Source: Hyphomicrobiaceae bacterium
GTDB taxonomy: Bacteria > Pseudomonadota > Alphaproteobacteria > Rhizobiales > Hyphomicrobiaceae
Direction of reading: 5' to 3'
Assembly (NCBI GenBank): GCA_016793635.1
Contig: JAEUMD010000018.1
Span: 62,001-126,000, forward strand
Length of the DNA stretch: 64,000 nt
Part shown: in pieces, positions 9,679-17,292 of the stretch
How positions within the stretch are numbered: the stretch's first letter is position 1
Layout: each line of letters begins with the position of its first letter
Made by a program: the position numbers and the translations under genes
Notes under the pieces: generated by a model
The model's input: the letters and a program-made list of their open reading frames with translations, nothing else
Database searches by the model: none
Told to the model about the DNA's origin: nothing

Positions 9679-11076
9679 ATGCCCTATCCGCCGAACAGGT
9701 CAGACGAGGTTCCTTTGAGCGCAGCTCCCCTCCTCACCGTCGTGCTTGCCGCGGGCAAGGGCACACGCATGAAGTCCGCCATACCGAAGGTCCTGCACGC
9801 AGTCGCCGGACGCTCCATGCTCGGCCACGTGCTGGCCCTCGCCAAGGCGTCAGGGAGCGTGCGCACCGCCGTCGTCATCGGCCCCGGAATGGACGACGTG
9901 CGCAAGGCCGCCCTGGCGGAGATGCCCTCGGCCGAGGTTTTCGTTCAGGACAACCAGCTCGGTACGGCTGACGCCGTCAAGGCTGCCCTGCCGGCTATCG
10001 TGGGCCACCAGGGCGACGTGGTCGTGCTCTACGCCGACACTCCGTTGACGACGCCCGACATCATCGCCGACCTGCGCTCGCGCCTCGCGGCGGGCGATCA
10101 GGTGACCGTTCTCGGATTCGAGCCGGGTGATCCGTCGGGCTATGGCCGGTTGCTGACGGGCAGCGACGGCGCGCTTATCGCGATCCGCGAGGACAAGGAT
10201 GCCACTCCGTCCGAGCGTGAGGTACGTCTCTGCAACTCTGGCGTGCTCGGCTTTCGCGTCGACGACCTCGGGGGGGTTCTCTCGCGCATCTCGAACGCCA
10301 ACGCCAAGGGCGAGTACTACCTGACCGACGCGGTGGAGATCATCCGCGCGGATGGTGGCCGGGCCGGCGTGGTGACGTGCTCCGCCGAAGCCGTCCTCGG
10401 TGTCAATTCGCGCGAGCAGCTCGCCGAGGCCGAAGCGATCTGGCAGCGCCGGCGGCGGAGCGAGGCGATGCGCGATGGCACCACGCTCATTGCACCCGAA
10501 ACGGTGTGGTTCAGCCACGATACGGTGGTTGGACGGGACGTCGTTATCGAGCCGAACGTGTTCTTCGGCCCGGGAGTAACGGTCGAGGATGGGGCAGAAA
10601 TCCTGGCCAACTGTTATTTCGTCCAGGCGCGGATCGGGCCGGGCGCACGCGTCGGCCCATTCGCCCGCCTGCGCCCCGGCGCCGACGTCGGGCCGGACGC
10701 CCACGTCGGCAACTTCGTCGAGGTCAAGAACGCGACACTCGGGGCTGGCGCCAAGGCCAACCATCTCGCCTATATCGGCGACGGCACCGTCGGCGCCAAG
10801 GCGAACATCGGCGCCGGCACGATCTTCTGCAACTACGACGGGTATTTCAAGCACCGCACGGTCATCGGCGAAGGTGCGTTCATCGGCTCCAACTCGTCGC
10901 TCGTCGCCCCGGTCAAGGTCGGCAGCGGTGCCTACGTCGGCTCCGGCAGCGTCATCACCAAGGACGTGTCGGAGGGCAGCCTGGCTCTTGAGCGGGCGAG
11001 CCAGGAGGAGCGCCCAGGCTGGGCCGAGAAGTTTCGGCAGGTGATGAGCCGGCGCAAGGCTGCTGCCAAGCCGTGA
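9679..11076 (+). CDS. glmU: Bifunctional UDP-N-acetylglucosamine pyrophosphorylase/glucosamine-1-phosphate N-acetyltransferase GlmU
   Basis: GlmU acetylates glucosamine-1-phosphate and then couples it to UTP, giving UDP-GlcNAc for peptidoglycan and lipid A. The N-terminal uridyltransferase signature LAAGKGTRMKS is present, with the acidic strand VVVLYADTPL. The C-terminal half is a left-handed beta-helix with hexapeptide repeats (for example VGPFARLRPGADVG) and the acetyltransferase segment GFKHRTVIG-like (YFKHRTVIGEGAFIG). The ATG at 9679 gives 465 residues. A TTG at 9715 has a better ribosome binding site (GAGG, 5 nt spacing) and gives 453 residues, closer to the family norm, so either start is possible. 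glmS follows 268 bp downstream on the same strand. Confidence 0.96.
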   Translation: MPYPPNRSDEVPLSAAPLLTVVLAAGKGTRMKSAIPKVLHAVAGRSMLGHVLALAKASGSVRTAVVIGPGMDDVRKAALAEMPSAEVFVQDNQLGTADAVKAALPAIVGHQGDVVVLYADTPLTTPDIIADLRSRLAAGDQVTVLGFEPGDPSGYGRLLTGSDGALIAIREDKDATPSEREVRLCNSGVLGFRVDDLGGVLSRISNANAKGEYYLTDAVEIIRADGGRAGVVTCSAEAVLGVNSREQLAEAEAIWQRRRRSEAMRDGTTLIAPETVWFSHDTVVGRDVVIEPNVFFGPGVTVEDGAEILANCYFVQARIGPGARVGPFARLRPGADVGPDAHVGNFVEVKNATLGAGAKANHLAYIGDGTVGAKANIGAGTIFCNYDGYFKHRTVIGEGAFIGSNSSLVAPVKVGSGAYVGSGSVITKDVSEGSLALERASQEERPGWAEKFRQVMSRRKAAAKP

Positions 11077-11295
11077 GGGTTGCGCGAGAGCGGGAATCGC
11101 GGCCCGTTTCGTGCATCACCCTGTTTTTGCGCTTGGGGCTGTGCGTCCCGTCTCGTAGCGCGTCGAGCAGCCGCTCGCACTCCGGGGGCTGAAGTCGTCA
11201 CGTCCGCTGGCGCGACGGGGTGAGCAGCACGGGTTTCCGAGTCATGTCGGGTAGGGCGGGCGCATCGCCTGAAGTGCGCATGGTGATCTGATCGG

Positions 11296-11313
11296 CCGGC
11301 CCGCGCGGGCCGG
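11296..11313. repeat. GC-rich perfect palindrome upstream of glmS
   Basis: The 18-nt self-complementary sequence CCGGCCCGCGCGGGCCGG lies about 31 bp before the glmS start codon. It could form a leader hairpin or be a protein site; it is not a glmS ribozyme. Confidence 0.35.
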
Positions 11314-11344
11314 TGGCCAACGTCCAGGAACGGATTGAAAGCAC

Positions 11345-13171
11345 ATGTGTGGCATCGTCGGAATTCTGAGCTCAAGGCCGGTCGCGCACGATCTCGTCGA
11401 CGCGCTGCGCCGCCTCGAGTATCGCGGCTACGACTCGGCCGGCATCGCCACCGTCGAGGATGGCCGCCTCCAGCGCCGCCGCGCCGAGGGTAAGCTTCGC
11501 AACCTCGAGACCCGGCTCCTTTCCGAGCCGCTCCAAGGCCACATCGGCATCGGCCACACGCGCTGGGCGACACACGGCGGACCGAGCGAGCGCAATGCCC
11601 ATCCGCATATGAGCGCCCGCGTCTCCGTGGTCCACAACGGCATCATCGAGAACTTCCGCGAGCTCAAGGCGGAGCTCACCGCGGCCGGCCACGTCTTCGA
11701 GAGTGACACCGACACGGAAGCCGTGGTGCACCTCATCACGCACGAACTCGGCAAAGGGCTCGGCCCGGTCGAAGCGGTGAAGGCGTCCTTGAAGCGCCTG
11801 CGCGGCGCCTTCGCCCTCGCCATTCTGTTCGCGGGCGAGAACGACATGATGATCGCCGCGCGCCTCGGCAGCCCTCTGGTGATCGGCCATGGCAACGGCA
11901 ACAGCGAGATGTATCTCGGCTCCGACGCCATCGCGCTGGCCCCGTTCACCGATACCGTGACCTACCTCGAGGAAGGTGACTGGGCGGTGCTGCAACGCAC
12001 GGGCTCGGTGATCTACGACCGCGACGGCAATGCCGTCGAACGCCCGCCGGTCAAATCCCAGGCGAGCGCGCTGCTGGTCGACAAGGGCAACCACCGCCAC
12101 TTCATGGCCAAGGAGATCTACGAGCAACCCGAGGTCATCAGCCACACGCTCGCCCATTACATCGACATGAGCGAAGGCCGCGTGCGTATTCCCGATCTCG
12201 GCATCGACCTCGCAAGTGTGCCGCGCGTCACCATCTCCGCGTGCGGCACCGCCTACTATGCCGGCCTCGTCGCCAAGTACTGGATCGAGCGGTTCGCGCG
12301 CGTTCCCGTCGAGATCGATATCGCGTCCGAGATGCGCTACCGCGAGGCGCCGCTGCCGGAAGGCGGCATTGCGCTGTTCGTGTCGCAGTCGGGCGAGACG
12401 GCCGATACGCTGGCGACACTGCGCTACTGCAAGGCCAACGGACAGCGCATCGCCGCCGTCGTCAACGTGCGCACCTCGACCATCGCGCGCGAGGCCGACG
12501 TCGTGCTGCCGACGCTCGCCGGCCCGGAGATCGGCGTCGCCTCAACCAAGGCGTTCACCTGCCAGCTCACCGCCCTCGCCTGCTTCGCCATCGCTCTCGG
12601 CCGCGCCCGCGGAACCATCGACGAGGCGCGTGAGCGCGAACTGGTGGACGCGCTGATCGAGGTGCCTCGCCACATCACCGACGAGCTCACGACCGAGCCC
12701 CGCTACGAAGCGCTGGCACATACGCTCTCAAAATCCCACGACGTGCTCTATCTCGGCCGGGGTGTCAGTTTCCCGCTCGCCATGGAGGGAGCGCTGAAGC
12801 TCAAGGAAATCTCCTACCTGCACGCGGAAGGCTATGCCGCGGGAGAGCTGAAACACGGCCCCATCGCGCTGATCGACGAGAACATGCCGGTGATCGTCGT
12901 GGCACCGATGGACGACCTGTTCGAGAAGACCGTCTCCAACATGCAGGAGGTCGCGGCGCGCGGCGGCAAGATCGTGCTCATCTCAAACGCTCCGGACGAT
13001 GCCGCCGGCTGCGCGTTGGCGAATCACATTCAGGTGCCGACCGCCCACGTTTTTACCAGTCCGATCCTCTACGCGGTGCCGATCCAGCTCATCGCCTACC
13101 ACACGGCAGTGGTCATGGGGACCGACGTGGACCAGCCGCGAAACCTCGCAAAGTCAGTCACTGTCGAGTAA
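11345..13171 (+). CDS. glmS: Glutamine-fructose-6-phosphate aminotransferase (isomerizing) GlmS
   Basis: GlmS makes glucosamine-6-phosphate from fructose-6-phosphate and glutamine, the first step of amino-sugar synthesis. The 608-residue product has the normal length. The N-terminal class II glutaminase domain starts with the catalytic cysteine (MCGIVGI, Cys2 exposed after Met removal), followed by LEYRGYDSAG and GHTRWATHG. Two SIS domains follow, with the sugar-binding segments VSQSGETADTL and LYLGRGVSFP, and the family C-terminus PRNLAKSVTVE. The gene stands downstream of glmU, its pathway partner; the intermediate enzyme GlmM is encoded at 24256-25608. Confidence 0.98.
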   Translation: MCGIVGILSSRPVAHDLVDALRRLEYRGYDSAGIATVEDGRLQRRRAEGKLRNLETRLLSEPLQGHIGIGHTRWATHGGPSERNAHPHMSARVSVVHNGIIENFRELKAELTAAGHVFESDTDTEAVVHLITHELGKGLGPVEAVKASLKRLRGAFALAILFAGENDMMIAARLGSPLVIGHGNGNSEMYLGSDAIALAPFTDTVTYLEEGDWAVLQRTGSVIYDRDGNAVERPPVKSQASALLVDKGNHRHFMAKEIYEQPEVISHTLAHYIDMSEGRVRIPDLGIDLASVPRVTISACGTAYYAGLVAKYWIERFARVPVEIDIASEMRYREAPLPEGGIALFVSQSGETADTLATLRYCKANGQRIAAVVNVRTSTIAREADVVLPTLAGPEIGVASTKAFTCQLTALACFAIALGRARGTIDEARERELVDALIEVPRHITDELTTEPRYEALAHTLSKSHDVLYLGRGVSFPLAMEGALKLKEISYLHAEGYAAGELKHGPIALIDENMPVIVVAPMDDLFEKTVSNMQEVAARGGKIVLISNAPDDAAGCALANHIQVPTAHVFTSPILYAVPIQLIAYHTAVVMGTDVDQPRNLAKSVTVE

Positions 13172-13349
13172 ATCCGCTCCCGGAACCCTTCATCGCACAA
13201 GTTGCGAGCGCAACTTTCCAAGTGAAAGCGAGATGGGGAAAGGGTGCGCACCGGGCGCTCCAGGAATTGCCTCGATGATGTGCTTGCACTAACGTCGCCT
13301 GCCACGAGGTTGGGCAGCCTCCCGGAATCGACCATTAGGTGGGAACGCC

Positions 13350-14624
13350 ATGATGCAAGCCAGTGCAGCGGAACCGTCGTCTGATACCCGCGTGCGCCTG
13401 AGCGTTCAGTCGGACGCCAGTTCCATGAGCTGCAAAGCCCTGAGCCTGTCGCGGGTCGCCGCCGGCGCGGCCACTTTGCTGATGGTCTCGACGCTCGCGA
13501 TGTCCGCCATTGCCGCGCCCAAGGCCGCCCCCGCAGCCGGCCCGCAGCCGAGCGCTGCGGCAGCGCCCGCGGCTCCCCAAACGAACGCTCCACCGTCCGC
13601 CGGCGAGCTCGCCATGAAGCGCGGCATCGACGCTTATGGGAAGGGCAACCTCGCGCTCGCCGTCGGAGCGCTGAGCACCTCCATCGCCAATGGCGGGCTG
13701 TCCGGTGCCAACCTCGCCCGCGCGCTCTATTTCCGCGGCCTCGCTTATCGCAAGCAGGGCAAGCCGGCGCAGGCGATCTCCGACCTCACCAATGCGATCT
13801 GGCTGAAAGAGGGGCTCACCGACGCCGAGCAGGCCGACGCCACGGCGAGCCGTAAGGCCGCCTATCGCGAGGCGGGAATTCCCGAGCCGGGCGGGGTCGC
13901 GGTCACGTCGGCGGAACCCGCCACGACGACCGCTACCACCACCGAGGCGCGTCCGGTGAACGTCCAGGCGCCCTTGCCGATTGCGCCGGCCGAGCCGGCC
14001 GCACCCGCACCTCAGCGCACCGCGTCAGCAACACCGCCAGCCGCGGCGTCGGCCGGCTACTGGCAGAGCGCGAATTCGCCCGCCGCGCCAGCGGCCCAGC
14101 CCGCGGCGCCGACGGCGAGTTCCACATCTGGTTCCTCGGGCGGCATCGGCGGATTCTTCAATAATCTTTTCGGCGGTCTCGGCGGATCGAGCGCGGCGCC
14201 TGCGAGCCCGCCTGGCGACGTCACGACCGCATCGACGGGAAGCAGTAGCGCGGCGGTCTCATCCTGGTCCAACGCCACCGAGGTCGCGCCACGTCAGGCC
14301 GGTACGACGCGCACGGCCAGCATCGCCCCAGCGTCTCCACCGCAAGCAGCGAGCCCGGCTTCGGCCGACGCCGCGGGCAAGTACAAGCTTCAGGTCGCTA
14401 TTCTGCGGTCGCGGGCCGAGGCCGACAAGTTGATGGAGGCGCTGCTCATCCGGCATGCCTCGAAGCTCGGCCAGCGCGCCACGCGCGTCGAGGAAGCCGT
14501 GCTCGGCAACATGGGCACGTTCTATCGCGTCAACGTCGGGCCCTTCGCCGACAAGACCGAGCCGGAGCGGCTGTGCGGGGCGCTGCGCGGTGACGGTTAC
14601 GACTGCCTCGTCGTGACCAACTGA
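13350..14624 (+). CDS. Secreted tetratricopeptide and SPOR domain protein
   Basis: The 424-residue protein has an N-terminal export signal: a 25-residue leader, then a basic stretch and hydrophobic core (about residues 30-55) ending in an AIAAP cleavage region. Residues about 85-165 form a TPR-like helical region (MKRGIDAYGKGNLALAVGAL and ALYFRGLAYRKQGKPAQAIS). A long Pro/Ala/Ser/Thr-rich linker follows, and the last 75 residues are a SPOR domain (KLQVAILRSRAEADKL to the end). The ATG at 13350 follows AGGTGG; an ATG at 13425 is an alternative that would put the signal at the very start. It likely sits in the periplasm or outer envelope bound to peptidoglycan; this is inference. Confidence 0.8.
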   Translation: MMQASAAEPSSDTRVRLSVQSDASSMSCKALSLSRVAAGAATLLMVSTLAMSAIAAPKAAPAAGPQPSAAAAPAAPQTNAPPSAGELAMKRGIDAYGKGNLALAVGALSTSIANGGLSGANLARALYFRGLAYRKQGKPAQAISDLTNAIWLKEGLTDAEQADATASRKAAYREAGIPEPGGVAVTSAEPATTTATTTEARPVNVQAPLPIAPAEPAAPAPQRTASATPPAAASAGYWQSANSPAAPAAQPAAPTASSTSGSSGGIGGFFNNLFGGLGGSSAAPASPPGDVTTASTGSSSAAVSSWSNATEVAPRQAGTTRTASIAPASPPQAASPASADAAGKYKLQVAILRSRAEADKLMEALLIRHASKLGQRATRVEEAVLGNMGTFYRVNVGPFADKTEPERLCGALRGDGYDCLVVTN

Positions 14625-14635
14625 TCGCCGCGCCT

Positions 14636-14691
14636 CTAAGCGCTTTCGCAAATCGGCAGATCACAGCGCGCGAATAGACTCCAGCGCTTAG
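14636..14691. repeat. Degenerate palindromic element after the TPR-SPOR gene
   Basis: CTAAGCGCT (14636-14644) pairs with AGCGCTTAG (14683-14691) around a 38-nt interior that includes TTTCGCAAATCGG. The arm resembles the outer arm of the longer palindrome at 15952-16014, so the two may be members of one interspersed repeat family. Confidence 0.4.
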
Positions 14692-14711
14692 TGCGTCACG
14701 CGCAAATGGAA

Positions 14712-14737
14712 ACGCGCCCGGTTGTGTCCGGGCGCGT
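14712..14737. terminator. Bidirectional-looking terminator between convergent genes
   Basis: A 10-bp stem (ACGCGCCCGG/CCGGGCGCGT) with a 6-nt loop lies between the TPR-SPOR gene (plus) and the DUF2892 gene (minus). Read on the minus strand the stem is followed by a short T-run (GTTTCCATTT), so it serves the minus gene best. Confidence 0.65.
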
Positions 14738-14781
14738 GCTCATGATCGTCGATCAACGTCCGAGAGCGGCGATCAGCCGGC

Positions 14782-14985
14782 TCAACCGCGCTTGCCGCAC
14801 GTGTTGACGCCGAGAATGGAATAAGCCGGGCAATAGCCCAGAATGCCGGTCAGCAGCGGCACGACGCCGATCCAGCCCCAAACCATGGCGGGCTGACCCG
14901 GGATATAGCCGAGGGCGAGCGCGACGAGAGCGAGCCCGACGACGATGCGAAGCACGCGGTCGATCATTCCGGCGTTGGCGGTCAT
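14782..14985 (-). CDS. DUF2892 (YgaP-like transmembrane domain) protein
   Basis: This 67-residue inner-membrane protein matches DUF2892. It has the standard start MTANAGMIDRVLRIVVG, two transmembrane helices (about residues 12-28 and 34-52) and the conserved ending GYCPAYSILGVNTC with two cysteines. The same fold forms the membrane part of the rhodanese YgaP, so a link with sulfur species is plausible but not shown. The start at 14985 is set by AGGAGAAAGAC directly before the ATG; longer frames upstream lack such a site. A Crp/Fnr regulator lies 190 bp upstream on the same strand, a pairing often seen in Alphaproteobacteria. Confidence 0.88.
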   Translation of the reverse strand: MTANAGMIDRVLRIVVGLALVALALGYIPGQPAMVWGWIGVVPLLTGILGYCPAYSILGVNTCGKRG

Positions 14986-15175
14986 GTCTTTCTCCTGGAG
15001 TTCCTCGTCGGCGGGCGCTGGCGGACTTTGCCGCCTGGGGAAAGCGCACGGGCGCCGCCGGCACCCTCGACACGCGAAGCACTGAACCCCGAGCGTCGCA
15101 CGCACCATAGCGCCGATCATCGTTCCAGTCCGTGACAGCGATCACAGAAGGGGTAACGAGACACCTCGCGACGTC

Positions 15176-15838
15176 TCAAGCCTCGCCGCCGATAATCGAA
15201 CCGAGCCCGGCGCGATCCAGGATACGGACGCGCCCTCGCTCGAGCGCGACCAGCCCTTGAGTCTCGAATCGCTTCAGGCGTCGGCTCACCACCTCACGCG
15301 CGGTGCCGATGTCGAGCGCCAGCTCCTGGTGCGTGCCGGGCACGACATCTTCCTGGCTGGCACGCTGGAGCAAGCGGGCGGCGAGGCGCGCCTCTGTCCG
15401 GTGGAACGCCAGCTCGTCGACGAGGCTGACGAGATCGAAGATGCGCCGCGTCTGCACGGCGATCACCGTTTCGCGGAAAGCCTCTGATTGTGCAAGCAGC
15501 TCGCGGAACAGGCCCCGGCTGATCGCGACGCCCTCGATATCGCCGTCGGCGATACCCTCGGCCTGATACGGACGCTCGCCCATGAGGCAGGCGACGGACA
15601 TGACGCACATGTCACCGGGGCGGACCCGATAGAGTTCGATCTCGCGCCCGGTTTCCGAAACCATGCGCACGCGCACCATGCCCTTGGTCAGCAGCACGAG
15701 CCGCTCGCACGCCTGACCCGGCTGAAAGACCACCGTTCCGGACGGCGCCGAGACCGGCTCGTTGCGCCCGGCGAGAAGCCTGCGGCCGACCGCGTCGAGC
15801 CCCGGAACCTCAGCCAACGCCTTTTCCGTCGCCGCCAC
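15176..15838 (-). CDS. Crp/Fnr family transcriptional regulator
   Basis: The product has a cyclic-nucleotide-binding-like beta-barrel sensor (about residues 25-130), a dimerisation helix, and a Crp-type winged helix-turn-helix near the C-terminus (TREVVSRRLKRFETQGLV pattern, written here as AREVVSRRLKRFETQGLV). It lacks the N-terminal Fnr iron-sulfur cysteines, but two cysteines lie in the barrel (MCVMSVACLM), which could sense redox or sulfur species. The GTG at 15838 gives 220 residues, typical for the family; ATG codons at 15889 and 15886 and a start at 15940 are possible but poorly supported by ribosome binding sites. It probably controls the DUF2892 gene downstream; this is inference from position. 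Confidence 0.85.
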   Translation of the reverse strand: MAATEKALAEVPGLDAVGRRLLAGRNEPVSAPSGTVVFQPGQACERLVLLTKGMVRVRMVSETGREIELYRVRPGDMCVMSVACLMGERPYQAEGIADGDIEGVAISRGLFRELLAQSEAFRETVIAVQTRRIFDLVSLVDELAFHRTEARLAARLLQRASQEDVVPGTHQELALDIGTAREVVSRRLKRFETQGLVALERGRVRILDRAGLGSIIGGEA

Positions 15839-15951
15839 GCCGCCTTGATCCTTTCCGTTCGATCGAGTTCGGGAACACTGGAGCATCATCCGACCGCACG
15901 GAATCGCGATTGCGATGAGTGGTCGGATTCTGATGCTCAAGAACCCCAGTA

Positions 15952-16014
15952 CTAGAGCGCTATCCGATCTGACGGTACCGCCCGCGGTTCCCTGATCGGA
16001 TGAAAGCGCTCTAG
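15952..16014. repeat. 63-bp composite palindrome
   Basis: Outer arms CTAGAGCGCT (15952-15961) and AGCGCTCTAG (16005-16014) and inner arms ATCCGATC (15962-15969) and GATCGGAT (15994-16001) form an 18-bp stem broken only by a GAA bulge, around a 24-nt GC-rich loop. It lies between the Crp/Fnr gene start and the 3' end of the metallopeptidase gene. It looks like an interspersed palindromic element and could also act as the terminator of the metallopeptidase gene. Confidence 0.7.
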
Positions 16015-16027
16015 GGGCGCCGCGCCA

Positions 16028-17011
16028 TCACAGGTCGGATGCCGAGAACGTGTCGCAAACCTGCATCTGGCCGCCCTGGAACCCGCGCTTGAACCAGCGG
16101 ACACGTTGAGCCGAGGAGCCATGGGTGAAGGCGTCCGGCACGACGTGGCCCTGCGTCTTCCTTTGAATCATGTCGTCGCCGATCGCGCTGGCGGCGTTGA
16201 GCCCTTCCTCGATGTCGCCGGGCTGGAGACGATTGTTGAGCTGGTGATTGAGGTTCGCCCAGACACCGGCGAGGCAATCGGCCTGCAGCTCCATCCGAAC
16301 TTGAAGGGCGTTCGATTCCCGTTCGCCCATACGCTCCTTGAGGCTTTGCACCTTTCCGGCGATTCCAAGCAGCGTCTGCACGTGATGTCCGACTTCATGA
16401 GCGATGACATAGGCCTGCGCGAAGTCTCCCGGCGCCTGGAACTTACGCTTCAACTCCTCATAGAAGACGAGGTCGACATAGATCTTCTGGTCGATCGGGC
16501 AATAGAACGGCCCCATCGCCGACATGCCGGTGCCGCACGCCGTTCGAGTCGCGCGGTTGAACAGCACGAGGCTCGGCTCCTTGTACTTCTTTCCGAACTG
16601 CTCGAACGCCTTGTTCCACACGTCCTCCGTATCGGCGAGCACGCGCTTGACGAACGTCGCCATCTCGTCGTTCGCCGCCGGCACGCGCTGGGCCTGCCCG
16701 CTGCCGCCGCCAGGCAGCCCCGGAATTTCGAAGGGGTTTCTGCTGCTCGTCGGCCGCTGACCTTGGTCGATACGAGGAAGCTGCGGAATATCGAAGCCGC
16801 CACCGCCCGGACCACCGCGCAGGATATCGAGCGGATTGACACCGAAGAACAGCATGATCGCGCCCAGAATGAGCAGCGTTGTCAGGCTGAAACCGCCTTT
16901 GCCGCCGATCGGGATCTGGATGCCGCCACCGCCGGGAAATCCGAAACCGCCGCCTTGACCGCGACGGTCCTCGACGTTGCTGCTTGTCCGGTCGTTCTCG
17001 TCGTAGCGCAT
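16028..17011 (-). CDS. YpfJ-like neutral zinc metallopeptidase
   Basis: The 327-residue product matches the zinc metallopeptidase family of E. coli YpfJ. After a Gly-rich N-terminus there is one transmembrane segment (FSLTTLLILGAIMLFFGV, about residues 41-58), a disordered Pro/Gly linker, then the catalytic domain with the zinc motif HEVGHH and the downstream acidic ligand region RMELQADCLAGVWA. The end QGHVVPDAFTHGSSAQRVRW is also typical. The active site is expected on the periplasmic side. Substrates are unknown. It starts with ATG at 17011. Confidence 0.9.
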   Translation of the reverse strand: MRYDENDRTSSNVEDRRGQGGGFGFPGGGGIQIPIGGKGGFSLTTLLILGAIMLFFGVNPLDILRGGPGGGGFDIPQLPRIDQGQRPTSSRNPFEIPGLPGGGSGQAQRVPAANDEMATFVKRVLADTEDVWNKAFEQFGKKYKEPSLVLFNRATRTACGTGMSAMGPFYCPIDQKIYVDLVFYEELKRKFQAPGDFAQAYVIAHEVGHHVQTLLGIAGKVQSLKERMGERESNALQVRMELQADCLAGVWANLNHQLNNRLQPGDIEEGLNAASAIGDDMIQRKTQGHVVPDAFTHGSSAQRVRWFKRGFQGGQMQVCDTFSASDL

Positions 17012-17292
17012 GTGTCGTGCTCCGCAACAATCCTGGATGGGAGATGTGGCCTTGCTTCGGTCCAGGCGCGCTCATAAGTGCACGCCGAACGCCGCGACAC
17101 AAGACGTTCGCGGACGAGCGCGGCGCCTGTCAGGCGACTGGAGGCGGCGGCGCAAGTTGTCCGTCGCAAACGACCTGCTCCTGCTGCTACGATACGCTTG
17201 GCCGGCCGTCGCGTTCCCGTCAGCAAACACGAAAGCGCACGGTGAGCCATTCGTCGGGCCGTCGGAGTTCTCGCGCAACCTCGCGTGCGAGT

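Noticed and set aside
11077..11344. glmS ribozyme
   Set aside because: The conserved ribozyme core is not seen, and it is known from Gram-positive bacteria; only a palindrome is present.
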